In this document: piece by piece, positions 24,911 to 36,720 of the stretch
How the letters are laid out: every line of letters starts with the position of its first letter
Numbering within the stretch: position 1 is the stretch's first letter
Assembly: GCA_036345935.2 (NCBI GenBank)
Contig: JADWOT020000003.1
Coordinates: forward strand, 10,741,091-10,805,090
DNA length: 64,000 bases
Source of the DNA: Taenia hydatigena
Taxonomy: Eukaryota; Platyhelminthes; Cestoda; Cyclophyllidea; Taeniidae
Direction of reading: 5' to 3'
The notes under the pieces: model-generated
Told to the model about the DNA's origin: nothing
Databases searched by the model: none
Seen by the model: only the letters and a program-made list of their open reading frames with translations
Translations under genes and position numbers: made by a program

Positions 24911-27689
24911 GCAGAAGCATAGTGGCTGAGGCTTTAATGGCTGCAAAAATAAAGCAGTGCTGAATGAATAAGCCTGTCGACTATACCCTTAAATAAGCAC
25001 TGGAGTTGACTTGAAACAAGGTATTAATTTCACACAGAAAGTAAGCATTCACCTTCAACTGCTTCATTTCGATTTCGTTGTATAAGGATCGGAGTGAATT
25101 CTGCCTTATTCTGATCTAATGTATGTGCTTAGGGAGATCCCATATAATCAATGGGTTCACTTTTTACATTCCTCTGTGTACGGTGACAGTGAATTTAGAT
25201 TTTTTCATTCGCCTTACATAGGATGCGACACTTTCTGTTTTTTTAAAGATCAGTTGCCTCTTAGCTCATCCTCCATAGGTGAGTTGGACCCGACGTGTGT
25301 CAGTATATCCAAAAATAAATTCCACTTCTCATTTCTACAAATGATCGAAAAGTGGAGTGGCTGGCGGTTTAACTAGTGACTTGCTATGCTACCAAGAGCT
25401 GAAACGTCATTCACAGCCTTAAAGAGAAGAACAGTGACTAAAAATTACTTCGCTATTAGCCCTTACATTGACCTCGTGTTGGTAAATGTATTCACTGACA
25501 ATCGAATATAGAGATGATTTGAATAGTTGCAAAGAGTGGATTTGGAGATGCCTGTGGTGAATCACAAGAAGTGGTTACGGAGTCCTCACTATTTAGCTGT
25601 CTGCACGTCAGGTCAGTACCTTGATAGCACTAAATGTAGGGCAATGGTTTAGGAAAGAAATCGCTGATTAAAACCCAAAATGTGAAAACTGATAAATAAA
25701 TTACTCTTTGCATCTCCAAATCGCTTCCATTCGCACAGTTTGTTTGCACTGGCAAAGGAAAATGCAGCTAATTTGCAGAGCCTCAAACCGCCTTATCGCT
25801 TATAAGCATCCCCACTAACGGTGAGGTACAATAATACGACCACAGTACCGCGATCAAGCCTAAGGCTAGGCTTATTTACGCCTCTCTTTTTCCTCCTCAA
25901 CTTTGAGGAAACATCCCAATGAGGATATAATTAATTTATGTTACAATAAGGCATCAAGAGAAATGCGGGAACGAGAGCAAGCAGGAAAGGAAAGTTTTGG
26001 TTCAACTTCAATAAGGGCTATAGGGGTAAGCTACTGTAACGGATAGGCCAGCGTATGTTGCGTAGGACGATCCACCTCAAATATTGTTTCAACAAGAGCA
26101 GGCGATGGTGGCCTTGAGTAAATTCGTGGAGCAGCATTTAGTGGTGATGGGAATCCTGAGTCTGTAGAGATACCGAGTAAGCGGACAGCAGGCAGATCAT
26201 AGTAAGACGATCAAATGGTGCCAGAGTGGTCGTATGGAGGTCTGGTGCCTTTTATGTCACCGCCGTGTCAGCCACTTCTGTTCCCTTTGCAGCAGGAGAA
26301 AAATCTCGTCATGGAAATAAAGAACTTTTCCAGATGCAAAATGTCATAACTAAGAGGAGTTGACGAAGATCGAACGCTATAGCGAACTCGCGTTTACAAT
26401 CACCGGTTCGGATGAGACAAAAAGCTTGCAATTAGATGGTTCTTCCCCTCCAAATATGAATGTGGGAGCAATAAAATGTGAAAACGAAAGTACCTTCTGC
26501 TTTTATAAATGTGCCCTTGAGTAACACTACTGTTCCGGCCCACTTGGAGGTAAAGATAGGACGCTTTTAAATGCATCACTTCAAGTTGTGAGAGGAATTC
26601 CATCTCACAATCGAGATGTTGCAGTAGCGTTTTATGCCTGCCTTATTTCAAGGTTTGATGACACCCTGCTGCAAGTGTTGCCATCGTCGACTGCTGTCAA
26701 TTGTTCAGCTCATAATGATAGAAACCAGTCGTGTTTATAATGCATGAAAATGAGCGAACTTGTAGCTGCAAGTGAAGAAAAGAATCGAGACACGTTGTTA
26801 CAGGCCAAACAGTGTCGCGTTCATGACCAGTTAGAGGCCAGGCGCAGTGACAACTGTGCGGGACCTCAATGTCTGATGTGACGGTGGACGATTTGTCAGA
26901 ATCCCAAAAGTAAAGTTTGAAGTCCAGTCAATAACGTTCTTTTGTAAATGCAGCCCAGATCTGTAAGGGTTAAAACATTTTGATACCAAATACTAGCGCT
27001 AATTGCAAAGTGTCTTTCTGTTATTACTATAAGTTGTTTAAGGCTTGATACCCTTATTCATAGGCGCAGATAACAAAGTACAACAGCACAGGAGAAGTCG
27101 AACCACTTAGCATTCCGAGGTGGGGTAGTGTGTGTCAAACGCATGACCTTGAACTAGAACAGAATAGCAGTCAGAACTGTGCCAAATATGAAAAAGTTCT
27201 CACTTGCACTCATTAGTTTTTTAAAATTCTGTTAGAGGCAATCCTAGCCACCACAGTGCTTGAGACATATCGTCAAAGAAAGTAGTTGTCATACATGAGC
27301 ACGTGGGAAGTGATCCCACAGCAAGTACCTACAACAACTGTTTATCAGTCTTCGTCGCACTTCTCATCCACGTCATCGATGGTGAAATAAAATGATTTGA
27401 AGGCCACAGTTTATTGCACAAATACATTTTCTTGGTTAGAGTCTAGCTGGGAAGAACAAGCTTTGTTAATAATGTAACAGACATCATCCGAGGTAGACAT
27501 ATTTGACAGCCGCACAGACCCGCTAAATTAACAACGCAACTGATCAGCAAGATGCAAATATTTACTCTCTTGATATGCATTCATAATGGAAATAGCTTCG
27601 GTAATTCATGATCTAGTGATCCACTCTAAGCTTTGACAGACATTGGTATTTCACGCCGTCGGATGTCCGCGTGATGTGACGTCTCATTG
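24911..27689. other. no gene recognised
   Basis: Only short open frames (up to 85 codons, 25119-25376). No repeat of the families above was detected by eye. Confidence 0.35.
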
Positions 27690-27990
27690 CTTCGGTTGAT
27701 CATCGTCTTGATAGTATCCATCGCCAGTTGGGAATGGCATTGCAGGCATTCACTGTGTCTTCCACATCAAGGGATTTGCATGGCTTGATTGCCAATTCGC
27801 TGGATGGTCAGTGATTTTGCGCTGTTCCTAAAGTGAAACGAAAGCATGCCATCGTTAGTGAAACAGGAATGGGATAAGGGAGTTGTAATAGCAGAGGAAT
27901 CATGGAAAGCAGTAAATGGAAGGTGGTAATGATAACGAGACAATGAAGTGTAAACGAAGGCATTTGGGAAGGACACTAGAGTAGACTAAC
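27690..27990 (-). pseudogene. F-box gene copy D (degraded, minus strand)
   Basis: On the minus strand the conserved acceptor TTTCACTTTAG (AG near 27830) is followed by an exon beginning GAACAGCGCAAAATCACTG. After one frameshift this gives SLDVEDTVNACNAIPNWRW, a clear F-box core match. The first exon and ATG are no longer recognisable upstream (27900-27990). It is a degraded copy with frameshifts. Confidence 0.65.
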
Positions 27991-29028
27991 TGCGAGGCTT
28001 AACTAATGCCGCTAAAGAAGAGGGGAAGGAGACAGTAGGTTGACTTTACAATGGCAAGCAAGAAGTGCGGATTATTATTTAGAATTAAAAAGCATAATTA
28101 TTTAAATTTTCTAGTTTAGTGGGACTATTTGCGAGAGGGATAACCACAAGTAACCACGACATTTAGCGTTGCTTCGATTCTAGCTGCATTGCGGCACAGG
28201 TCGAGAATGGAACAGTAGCCGACAAGAGCTCCCGATTTTTACTTCTCTGTTAGAAATCATCACAGATTCTCGCATCCGCATTAGAACGCACTCCACCTTG
28301 CAAATGACAGCATAGAGTGTGGAACGCAACTCTCAGGCAGAGAGACTGAGCTGCTCTGGTAGCAGTAAACAACGCCATTTCGCTACTTTGAAACTTGCGC
28401 ATCTGCTTTTGCCAACATAGCATTCATTGCTTGTGCCTGCCTAACTTTTAACCGTGCTCTGTTTTAAATATTTTGATGAAGTGCATCAAGACTAATCGAA
28501 CGAAATCCTAAGAAAATCGCCCTCAGAGGAATCATCTCATTCCAATGCAAGCATGAAGAGGACTGGATCGTAAGCACGTAGCGCGGAAAAGCATTACTGT
28601 CCAATTCCAAGTCCGCGATCAACTGAAGCAATGAGCCACACTGCCTGCCATTGAATATCGCTTGAAGGATATGAGATCTTTCCGACAGCATTCAATTCAA
28701 TCAATTCGATCCGCTGTTTAGCAGCCTATTAATTGCTTTTCATGTTCAACTCTCGCGTGTATTATTTCTCTAGGATCTATAAACAGAAATATTACTGAGC
28801 AGCTTTGAGACACATAGAACCTGATGATCCATCGCAGCCTACCCGTATCTTATGGGTACCAATGAATTAATAAGGAGCAACCATAATACTCATGCAAATG
28901 GCGAAGGCGCCACAAGCCCATCAAGTATTAATCATAGCGATCTCGTCAGGTAGTTGTAATGATGCGATAAATGATATGCGAATCTTTGCAAAGGTTTTGC
29001 AAGTTTAAACAACTTCGTAGATTGCCCA
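27991..29028. other. no gene recognised
   Basis: One 75-codon minus frame (28464-28691) without recognised domain, and otherwise nothing. Confidence 0.35.
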
Positions 29029-29219
29029 CGAAAAGGGCAGGACAGCCTTTTGCTGCGTTTTATGCGGATTTACACTCGACCGCCTGAATATGGTGTTATT
29101 CCACACGGAACAGAAACATCCAACTAAGTGAGCTGTCATGACTGGTTGCGCCTTCGTCGCCTGTGTGCTGCGATGGACCGCAGTGGCTATTATCTCTTTG
29201 CTGCATACATTTCTTTTCC

Positions 29220-29922
29220 TCATTTCCATTCTTCCCTTCTGAGGCCGCAGCATTTAAAACGCGTCACCTCTTTCACACAATCAATCTACCCCATCACCCG
29301 TCCAACATGGTAAGTTCCGGCAGTCTCTTTCCTTCTTATCGTTTTCCCTTCCTTCCTTCCATTCACCAACCCACATTCATTCTCCTGCTTGTCTCATCTC
29401 ATTTCCATGTCATTGACAATGGTGGACTTTTGCTTCACTTTAGAAACGACTTCGAATCACTGACATTCCGCCTGAAGTGGCACTTTGAATATGCGAATCC
29501 CTAATGTGGGGAACTTGAAAAAGGCCTGCGACACAATTCCTGGCTGGCAATGGATTTTCTCAACTTGACGATCCTCACAAGTGTTGCTTAGACACATCAA
29601 AACTTGAAGTTGGCTCAATAAGCAGTTGTGCGCATGTTATTTTCACCTATTTTATCAGTTGTTCACCAAGATTCACTTCCACTTGTGGAATATCGCGTGA
29701 ATCAAGCGGAATTCTTCAGCCACTTAAAATCCAGGCTAGTCTAATCTTCCCCTCACGGATCATCAACTTACGGCCTTGTGCTTCATTCTGGCCTACTTCC
29801 TATCTCCATGCTGTATTGACAACCACATACCTGATAAAGCGTTGCAATTTGTCCACTACGACCTGTAGTTTACCGTCTTTACAAGAGATATTGATGAGAT
29901 CTATTCGATGTGGAGCACTTCT
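29220..29922 (+). pseudogene. F-box gene, right-arm counterpart of A'
   Basis: The first exon ends at ATG 29307-29309 with the strong donor GTAAGTTCCGG. A 134-nt intron ends CTTCACTTTAG at 29443, and the second exon opens M-KRLRITDIPPEVAL and then TGA. Beyond the stop, a shifted frame retains ACDTIPGWQWIFST, the end of the F-box. Splice sites match the left-arm copy exactly. Confidence 0.75.
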
Positions 29923-30790
29923 TTAGTGGTATGTCAACGTAAGGCGCGCGATGTGACAGATATTTAGTTGTCTATGCAGTGTGGAGATGAGATGTAGGCT
30001 AGAATGAATCATGAGACCGTAGTTGATGGTCCATAGGGACAAGAATTGCCTAGTGTGAGTTAAGAATTGCCTGAAGGATTCAGCTTGCTTAACACGATAT
30101 TCTACAACTGGAAGTGGATCTCGATGGACAATTGAGGTGTGAGAGAATAACACGCGACACGGTTGTTTACGAAGCCACTTCCTAGATTCGATGTGTCAAA
30201 GCAAAGCTTGTGATGATCGTCGAGTTGACAGACTCCAGCACCAGGTAGGAATGCTGTTGCAGGCATTCACCAAGTCCTCCTCATCAAGGAACCTGCATAT
30301 TCTGAGTGCCAACTCAGGCAGAAGGTTAGAGAATTAAACTTGTTTGGGAAGCAAAACCAAAATACGCTATTGCATGTGAATTGGGAATGGGATGTCAAAA
30401 TTGAGATATTGAATGATAAAAGCAAGGACATAAGTGAGAGAGGTAAAGATAAGTGAAGATGGAGGAAGGGTTAGATGCTAAAAATGTAGTGGGGTAGGTT
30501 GACCGTGTGACAGGAGTGACGAGGCTTAGATGCTGCGGTCTCAAAAGAGGAGGAAGGAAAAGCGAAAGAGGAGTTAGATTGACCTCACAGTGGCGTTGAC
30601 ACATTGGGTCGTTGCGTGTCGTCGGGTGTGAAAGTTACGCAATCGCCTTATCTCGACTGATCGTCCTCGCCATCCAATGGTAAAGAAGGACGCAAACAAA
30701 GCAGACGCTGTGGAGATAACGGCCATAGGCGTTGTGCAGTAGCATCAAATGAAGGCAGAAGCGATTAGTTTTTCAGCAAGGAGTTGATAT
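29923..30790 (-). pseudogene. F-box gene, right-arm counterpart of A
   Basis: The minus-strand F-box core runs from 30321 (LPELALRICRFLDEEDLVN) to the in-frame TGA at 30198-30196, the same stop as in copy A. The downstream segment with DPLPVVEYRVKQAESF is open to 29923. The promoter and first-exon block is recognisable (30480-30720), but the ATG-GT donor has decayed here (ATC then TAACCC). Confidence 0.75.
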
Positions 30791-31943
30791 TTTCATAAAA
30801 AGGAGTGCTAAGTTCTAGAAGTGCCTAGCTATTGAATGCCTTACAATGTCATTTCTATTGCGAATGAGCTGATTCATGGACCGCACTGCCATTCTAGTTT
30901 CTTCGTGTATCATTGGCATTGAAAGAGAAGAAGTAAAACATTGAGCAAAACTACCAGGGATGGTCCTCCTTCCTAAGTGGTTATCCAGTTAGAGAGGTGA
31001 ATAATGAAGGCTACGAAGCCTTTAAGTCGTAGCGATCATGAAGGAACCATTATGTGTTCTTAAGATTCTCGCAAATTGGAATGAGAAGATTGTGCAAAAG
31101 GTACTCTCGGTAAGTGCAACTAGCAAATTTTAAACAGTACTAACGTTGGTACATCTTAGCCCTATCAGAGTAGCCTTAACCTCCTGTGCCACTGTCTGTG
31201 GTTGTCATGTGGTCTTATCCAACCACATAAATATTCATGTGTAGGTGACGAAATTTACAATCAGGTAGCACCTCCATGCAAGTTCACATGCGACTCGGAA
31301 GCGATCCTCACCCTTTATGCCAAGAAAAGCATGCTTTCACCATGGAACAGGTTGAGTCCGTTGAAAGATTGGGTGACAACAAGGAGGTGGAACTTAGGAT
31401 TTGCGCAGATTCGTGCAAAATCGAGGGCCTTGGCTCCTCAACTCCATCACTGATTGCGTGGAAAGTTCCGTCTCTGTCATTTAAGACACCGGAAGCTCAA
31501 CGACCCGTTAACCAACCATGTTGTTGACAAAAGGATGAAAGAACCTCGATGTGTACAGTTGGGTGCACAAATATAGGCTGCTTGTTAAGTTTGAGCCGAA
31601 AAGAAGACATGATGTTGTAAATGCGGTGGGCATCAGCGAAAGTAGACCGATCAGGCTGCTAGTCAGTTGAAAACCATGCGCAATCGCAGAGGAAGCATGT
31701 TATTTGGAGGAAGAGTTATTCAGGGACGAGGTCACGAATCCACCAAAGTCATTATTGGTATTAACAAGTACTCTTACACGAGAAACGCCAGCGATCAATT
31801 ATTACTAGAGGAAGCTAGAAGTTATGGCAAACTATATTCGTTGACGGATTCCACCACTTGCCACTCAGTGGACATGTCCTCGGTCATCGCTTCTGTCTCG
31901 ATAGCCAGCTAGGAACCCACGATACCACATTGACGTACTGACG

Positions 31944-32117
31944 GCATTGCTAATGGACATAGAATTGCAAGCAGAGAAGAGGATTGGTAGATGCGTAAGA
32001 AGACGAGCTTTGTACGAATTGGAAACAGCATCGATGCTCTTAAAAATGGCTGACATTTCATTACTCAGCCGTTGCGGCTACTACACTGAGTGTAGGTTTA
32101 GAATAAAGCAAACAGTT
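31944..32117 (+). other. 174-nt block identical between the two arms (right copy)
   Basis: Partner of 13839-14012. The plus frame is open from about 31902 to 32129 and covers the block completely. Confidence 0.6.
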
Positions 32118-32540
32118 GAAAGGCATTGATGGGAAGAATTGCCTCCTGACTCACATACTGCGTCGACTTATTCTTTGATGTGATGCGTGCATTGTGAACT
32201 ACTACCGCGCATGCAAGTGACTCTGATCTCATTGCCAAAAAGTGGTCATACAGAACAAGTTGAAGAGGTTCTTCAGGTGCCAAGAGAAGCATTTGACTCT
32301 TCCAACTTTACTTGCTACTTCATTCAAATGGTACCATATTATCAACGCAATGAGAGCTAAAATAAAAGAGACATTCAATAGCACTTGCGGTATGCTATTT
32401 TATTCTTCATTCGTGTCTTTGCTGCAGGGAAAGTAAATGTTAAATTTGCTGCATCAATGAATAAATTAAATCTCACATGGATTATTTCCAAAGCAGTCTA
32501 CTCAGTGCGGTTTGCATGAGGTGTTCGAAGGTGGCCGCCG

Positions 32541-34199
32541 CATCACAACTTCCGCAAGGCATTGGCAGGCGACGTGCGCAATGATTCTTCATCATCAGTA
32601 ACAACTGCCTTCTTTTGGCTCATCTTGCCATTCCTACTTACCAATGTGGTGACCTTAAGTCTAGAGTCGAGAACAACCTTGGCCGTGTAGGCAGCCTAGC
32701 AAACCAGTTGGGCGAGGTAGCAGGACACCAACCTTCTTTATTATGGCCTTCAGCCTCCTTTCGTCCTTCCTCTTTTCTTTTGTGATAAATTCTTTGATAC
32801 ATAAACACCACATCTGTCCGCCCCAGAAGGCGTCCATCGCATTATTTACGGTACTTTTTCCTCCTAAGCCTAACTTTAGTTAGGAACACGTATTTGCATA
32901 CTATTATCATTAGCTGGTGCCGGGAACCCCACCACATTAAGCTATCACATGTTTGATACATCGGGTCTTTTAAAAAGCTTTTTGCAGTAGTGAGTTCGGT
33001 GCTTGAAATAGGCCCATGTAGTAATGCGTTTAACGGAAAAGTGGACGCACGAGATCGTCACGAACTACAAAACCAAGTCAAAGTCTTTTTATGAAAGGCA
33101 TTTATAGGTCAACGGCTTTGCACTTCTTTGAGCTTACAGATTAGGATTGTCATCTGCAAGCAAAGAACCGCCACACATGTAATGTGATTAACCTAACTAT
33201 CCAAATTTGGATGCCTTACCCTCATAATGGGAAGGTAATCAGCTTAAAGCGACCACCATTAGACCTCCCACCTTCTAAGCCTTGAAATGACCATGGAACT
33301 GCAGTCACAAAGCATCAACTATGGCACGAAGACGTAGCGATATCGCAGTAGCAATAAGGACGACTGCTGTTTTGCTAAGATGCCCTGCCTGAAATAAAAC
33401 TAATTCTCCCTCATCATTTTGTGCGTTAGTTGCTTGGTTAGATAACCCGACTTAGTTCTATTGTTGTGCAAACCTTCAAATACAATTTCCACACCACATT
33501 GCCCAGCGTTCATTGTTTCCAAGCGATAACCAGTCCGGACGATTGGACATGGCCTTAGACAGAAAATTGCTTTGGTACCATAGAATCGAAGAAGTGTGAA
33601 TGTCGAGAATTTGATGACAGGTGGTTGGTATGTTGCTGCTGCTTCGCGTGTTTCACATGCGGTCGTCCCTGTCACATTTCATGTGATTCACCGATGTTAC
33701 TCGCTATTTGCCATCCCGCTATCTCATAGATGCCTTTACGGCAGTGCCTACAACAAATCTGCCTCTCGTCTTTCCGAGCATAGTATGTGTGCCCTTCGAA
33801 TCCTATTCCTAACAAACATGGCTCATAAACCACCAAACAAACCTATTCTAGTTGTTTTAAATGTCACTAAATTAAGTAGGAAAGGATATAAAAATGCATC
33901 ACAATAAGAAGACTATATTTGGGTTGGTAAATACAAAAAAATTAACGCTGGTGGAAAGTGCCGATATCCTTGAACCATAGGTCGCAATGGACAAATCGGC
34001 AGCTCCATTGATGGGTCTATGCTTCGTGGACCACGAATCACTGACTACACAATGCAAAACGGAGCTGTAAAATTTGTAGAAGTGAAATAATAGATCGTAC
34101 TTGATGATCTGTTGGAGTAAAGATTAATTAGACGGAGTTCAAATTGCCAAATGCACTCATTTGCCCCCTGAATTACTTAGCAGCTGCAAACGGACTTTG
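32541..34199. other. no gene recognised
   Basis: Contains opposed frames at 33400-33675 (minus) and 33596-33907 (plus, 103 codons) without recognised domain or splice support. Confidence 0.3.
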
Positions 34200-34730
34200 G
34201 TTGCCGATTGATGCGGCTTGAGAAAACAACATGTGACTCAACTGCTGATCGGGCCACATTTGAAGTTCCGATGTAACTCAAGTGGGTCATCGTCAGTAAC
34301 ATGGGAATGGGATTTGGGGATGGTGAAGTAAAAGAAACTACAGAAATCCACCATGCTTGAAAGGTGATAGGGTGATTGACTGTTTAATGGAGGGGACGAG
34401 GTATGAATACTGCGGCCATGGAAGCGGAATTGTGTTGACCTCACAATGGCGTCAACACGTTGGATTGTTTAGCGTCGTTATGTGAAAGTCACGCGATCGC
34501 CTCACTTCGACTGATTGCTCTTCGACATCCACTAGTAAAGATGGACACAAGAAAACCAAGCACGGGGAAAAGAATATGACCGTTCGTTAGTGCGGTAGAA
34601 CTGGCATTGGAATAGTTCATAGGCATCAAATGAAGGCAGAAGCAGCCGATTTTTCTTCAAGGAGTTGACAATCATCACACTGTTGCTGAGGTGTGATACT
34701 GCCGGTGGAGACAGCAGGTCTTTTAGCACT
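34200..34730 (-). pseudogene. F-box gene 5' region copy E (truncated, minus strand)
   Basis: The minus strand shows the conserved promoter block, CGATCGCGT, and a first exon ending in ATG at about 34352 with a GTGGATTTC donor-like sequence. After the intron the F-box core is missing: sequence jumps to the block GATCAGCAGTTGAGTCACATG that lies downstream of the F-box in other copies. The copy is deleted and dead. R2 copy 3 abuts its 5' end. Confidence 0.6.
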
Positions 34731-34760
34731 GAACTTGGAATGGGCTCAATAAGCAGGCTC

Positions 34761-35466
34761 AGACATGAACCTGGGCTCAACCATCAGTGCTTCCTTGTTC
34801 TGCATGCCTGTAATCCATCCTTGTCAATGTTTCGTAGCAATGATAACTATGCTCGAGCTGACAACTTGGTGGTTTGTAGGGAGATTGAGAGCGAGAAGGG
34901 ATGAGTGACAATATCCTACATTAGGAGGCTGCTTTGAATGCAATGATGAGGTGGCAAGAAACAGGCTTTGCTTTATGTTTGATTCCATGCAATCCGTTCC
35001 TATTGCCTGTCTACGGTTGATGTGAGGGTGTCTAAAAATGCTAAAAAAATCTAAAGCCGCGCAGCCAAGACACAAATATCAAACTGAAAAGCTTGTCTGT
35101 CTTAAGGCGATTCGGATTAACTCATTAGTGCAAGTAAAGAGCATAAGTGAAAGGCAAATTGGAGACGCATATTTGTTCTACCCTTTTCACCTTAAATGTA
35201 GGTTTGAGATAGAGATTATCAAAAACTCGTAATTTTGTCTTTGTCACTAAAATGTATCCTCTGCTTCGGCTTCAATTAATGCCGGAAATGTCAAATTGAC
35301 GTGCGTGTAGCTGTGGTGTCCTTTTCGAGGTAAGATGACACTCCAAGTGCAGTGTCTCCAAAGTTCTGCCTTTGACTGTGCCAAGCATAATGTGCGTGTC
35401 TTTTGAGTCCTCTTCTGGATTAAACAGAAGACGCAATCTATCGAGATAGGCGATTTGCTTATCTGC
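34761..35466 (+). repeat. dispersed repeat family R2, copy 3
   Basis: Direct repeat of 7801-8477. The minus strand keeps a 66-codon frame (35472-35272) with RLRLLFNPEEDSKDTH that carries stops in copy 1, hinting at a decayed coding ancestor. Confidence 0.8.
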
Positions 35467-36042
35467 AATCAATGCTGCTCAATATGCCCAACTTGGTCAA
35501 CTCCTCATGTCAGTGGATGCTGCACTGCTGCAATCTGCTTTGGTGTACGTGCCGCACTAAGGCGTTACACCTCATCAACGTGCATAAAAAGCAAATTGTA
35601 TGCATAAATAGAGACTTTACAAATATAAATAAACGTGCATTTATACGTACCTATCTGTCGGCGAGTCACTTCCTCCATGCATCCATAACCATCACACTCG
35701 TTTACATGGCCCTTTCGCCTACCACTCCACAGCGCAGCAGTCACGACACGGCACCACTTGCACCCTACTTCGCAGTCATCCAGCAGTTTCAGCAAAATTC
35801 CATCACCGGACGCTGATTGCCAAAACGCCTTTCGACGGTGACACAGCCCCAAAGAAATACTTGTCCTTTGCAGACTTGAAGGAAACATGGCTGATGTGCT
35901 GCTTCTTTTGTCCAGTGGTCCCCATTCTGTGCGATAAAATTCGGTGTTTGCATCCACCTATCACCTGCGTCACCAAATACTCCATTCGAGGAACATCCTC
36001 GACTCGGCAGGAACAAACTGAGACTTAAAGAAACAATGCTAA
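35467..36042. other. overlapping unrecognised open frames
   Basis: Minus frames at 35565-35957 (130 codons), 35789-36046 and 35803-35985 are open simultaneously, with a 114-codon plus frame opposite. No domain is recognised and no single frame stands out as the coding one. Confidence 0.3.
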
Positions 36043-36720
36043 TCAAGGCGGCGGATTGATACGCTGTGCGACGATAGAGTGAGCCGCACGCCGACGCCGA
36101 CGCCGCGGTCGCACCAGTCTTTCCGACGTTGGTCTAGGTTTGTTCGGATCGCGTCTACTGAAGTTATAGTGGAGAAGAAAATACTCAACTACCCTTTCGT
36201 AGGGCACTGCAGCCATATCGGCGTCCAATAAACACGACGAACTCGACCAGTATAATTATCGCATCAATTTGGAAAGTGCAGCCGTCACACATTGCATTTG
36301 TGAATCGACTTTGGAAAAGGATATACGACAAATACATTGAGACACAGCACAGATCACACAAACTTCTAGACAGGAATAGAGAGCAAGGGAGAACTCCAAC
36401 TTCAAATTCGGCATTTTTTCAGCCCTTGGTGTAGTCCCAGTGGCTTCCCATGGATCGGCTTCTACGTCCATGATTTCCCCTTGCAATTATTGTCACCGTC
36501 GACAACGATGTGTTATTGTTGGCTGACAGCTTGATGAGTCCGTGATTGACCACGAAGAAGACGACGACGACGTTGAGAAGCGTCACGTAGTCAGCATTGC
36601 GAACAATGGCAGAGACGGTGGCGAGGCAGCCATTGTTGGTTAAAAGGACGTCAATTTCATATTTGGCTACCACTACATGAGGCACTAGTCGCGACTTGTC
36701 GCCTCCTTTAAACGTCATTT
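36043..36720 (-). CDS. candidate short gene(s), GC-richer patch, minus strand
   Basis: Three minus frames follow one another: one from ATG 36718 (99 codons), one containing the MDVEADPWEATG start at about 36471, and one ending 36043 with MAAVPYERVVEYFLLHYNFS followed by an Arg-rich stretch and NPPP. CpG and GAC/CGT triplets are enriched around 36080-36120 and 36550-36580. The third frame has the best coding look (hydrophobic helix, basic C-terminal tail). I could not connect the frames with canonical splice sites and do not recognise a family, so this is a candidate only. Confidence 0.25.

Larger units (their letters stand above)
29029..32540 (-). repeat. right arm of 3.5-kb inverted repeat
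   Basis: Reverse-complement partner of 13365-16968. It holds the counterparts of both F-box pseudogenes (29220-29930 plus, 29923-30790 minus) and of the 174-nt identical block (31944-32117). A plus frame at 31667-31912 (81 codons) is longer here than in the left arm, where a TAG interrupts it. Confidence 0.92.

Noticed and set aside
15225..34730. Repeated promoter-first exon-donor blocks as terminal repeats of a miniature LTR retrotransposon (of the kind known in taeniid tapeworms)
   Set aside because: The blocks are followed in several copies by an acceptor and an F-box coding exon in frame with the ATG, so a duplicated gene family explains them better. No primer-binding site, polypurine tract or target duplication was seen. 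A mobile origin for the promoter part is not excluded.
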